A DNA stretch of 41,092 bases from Alphaproteobacteria bacterium. GTDB lineage: Bacteria > Pseudomonadota > Alphaproteobacteria > JACZXZ01. The notes beneath the pieces are model-generated. The model was given only the letters and a program-made list of their open reading frames with translations. It was not told where the DNA came from and searched no databases. Location: assembly GCA_035625915.1 (NCBI GenBank), contig DASPOR010000103.1, positions 1-41,092 on the forward strand, in the 5' to 3' direction. The position numbers and the translations under genes are program-made. Positions 40,534 to 41,092 of this stretch are shown in pieces; within the stretch, counting starts at the first letter, position 1; every line of letters starts with the position of its first letter.

Positions 40534-40860
40534 GTGGCTGTTTCAGATTTGTATCTGGCGCCATCAAGTCGAAAAGTCTACGATCATGCCGAACCGGACC
40601 CGCTTCACTTCAACGATGGGATCGGCGTGAAAGACCACTTCAGGGTCAGAGAGTTCTATCTAAAGCTCAAGCTCAAGGGATCGCCCGGTTATCGCCATGT
40701 CGGCCGGGTTGTGAGGCTTGGCGCGTTGACGAAGGGGTGCGAGATCGATGTCAGTTACCTGGGGCACGAGCGCCGTGCCGTCGTGCGCGACGTTACGACC
40801 CCGCGGCCGAGCCGACCGGAGCTGACGAACTTGCCCGTCGTTGAGGCGGATGAGCTTTAA
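40534..40860 (+). CDS. Small hypothetical protein
   Basis: The 108-residue frame (GTG start) has third-position GC bias that is stronger from about residue 30 on: GVKDHFRVREFYLKLKLKG, then GYRHVGRVVRLGALTKGCEI and DVSYLGHERRAVVRDV. It looks like a small beta-rich protein; I do not recognise it. A GTG at 40627 would start just at the better-biased part, with GGGATC before it. It is not linked to neighbours. The overlapping antisense frame is weaker. Confidence 0.4.
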   Translation: MAVSDLYLAPSSRKVYDHAEPDPLHFNDGIGVKDHFRVREFYLKLKLKGSPGYRHVGRVVRLGALTKGCEIDVSYLGHERRAVVRDVTTPRPSRPELTNLPVVEADEL

Positions 40861-40924
40861 CGAACAGGAGCCCCGCCGTGCTGGATGGCGCAACGGGCTC
40901 GAACTTCTCGTCTTACCCAGTCAC

Positions 40925-40941
40925 CGTCACGTAGCGTGACG
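40925..40941. repeat. Perfect hairpin CGTCACG-TAG-CGTGACG
   Basis: A 7-bp perfect inverted repeat around 3 bases, about 65 bp past the stop of the small hypothetical gene. There is no T run next to it, so it is either a weak terminator, a protein-binding palindrome or chance. Confidence 0.35.
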
Positions 40942-41013
40942 CGGTTTCAGTCTCGCGCCATTGGCCGACGAGGCCACGCGTCGGCGCCAAGCGATCTGGC
41001 TCAAATTTCAAAT

Positions 41014-41028
41014 TTAGACACTATCTAA
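41014..41028. promoter_or_regulatory. Palindromic operator-like site TTAGA-N5-TCTAA
   Basis: TTAGA-CACTA-TCTAA is a perfect 5-bp inverted repeat around five bases, preceded by TTCAAA one base before it, the same layout as at 9029-9043. An AGGGGG ribosome site and a GTG at 41083 follow, so a gene may start at the right edge. If so, it would be controlled as the CGNR gene is; only three codons are inside the window. Confidence 0.45.
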
Positions 41029-41092
41029 TCGAGAGATGACGTCTCGTCGTCGATCCACGGGCAGGAACCGAGGGGGCGTTATGTGACCGTGG

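Noticed and set aside
1..41092. tRNA, rRNA, CRISPR array, insertion sequence, prophage or attachment site
   Set aside because: I looked through the intergenic stretches on both strands and saw no cloverleaf with a TTCGA-type T-arm, no regular spaced repeats, no transposase or integrase motifs and no flanking terminal repeats.

Overview
The window looks like chromosomal DNA of a high-GC alphaproteobacterium, most likely of the Rhodospirillales type. The evidence is strong GC bias at third codon positions, a DUF1127 protein, a GcvA-like LysR regulator, a glyQ-glyS-ppdK block, a polyprenyl synthase / DUF2007 / tRNA1(Val)-type methyltransferase / small SppA block, and an alphaproteobacterial-style dihydroorotase. 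I see no rRNA, tRNA, CRISPR array, phage gene, transposase or integrase. This placement rests on gene content recalled from memory, not on a search.

Region 1 (1-11 kb) is rich in transport genes. It has a polar amino acid ABC binding protein (Tat signal) and permease without an ATPase, a TrhA/hemolysin III-type membrane protein, an EamA exporter, and scattered branched-chain amino acid (Liv) parts: a lipoprotein binding protein, a LivH-type permease fused to an N-terminal lipoprotein-like domain, and a LivM permease. No LivG or LivF ATPase is present. Between LivH and LivM lies a tight three-gene operon (6612-8326) coding for a MotA/TolQ/ExbB-like channel protein, an ExbD-like one-helix protein with a YfaP/DUF2135-like beta domain, and a two-helix protein of unknown function. 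It is the best candidate here for an undescribed system. A cold shock gene and an ABATE/CGNR zinc-finger regulator follow.

Region 2 (11-22.5 kb) holds a minus-strand, translationally coupled operon: heptosyltransferase-like GT9, GT2, GT4, asparagine synthase-like AsnB, a SET-domain methyltransferase and dihydroorotase, with LivM downstream. It probably builds or modifies a surface glycan, with AsnB supplying an amidation or an unrelated asparagine synthase activity. ygfZ (iron-sulfur repair), an LolD/FtsX-type ABC exporter with a DUF3299 partner, a VOC protein and an uncharacterised 175-residue protein follow.

Region 3 (22.8-34.3 kb) is core metabolism: ppdK, glyS, glyQ, a zinc-ribbon membrane protein, then on the plus strand a DUF3734 patatin and 3-hydroxybutyrate dehydrogenase (polyhydroxybutyrate use), then sppA, a TrmN6-like methyltransferase, DUF2007 and, divergently, an octaprenyl-type diphosphate synthase.

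Region 4 (34.3-41.1 kb) has an NhaD-like antiporter, a GltI-like binding protein coupled to a DctA-type symporter (an unusual pairing), about 0.7 kb with no convincing gene, small proteins, a DUF1127 gene divergent from a LysR regulator with a palindromic operator between them, and two strong minus-strand terminators that suggest an unannotated small RNA. Near the right edge a palindrome recurs that also lies upstream of the CGNR regulator at 9 kb.
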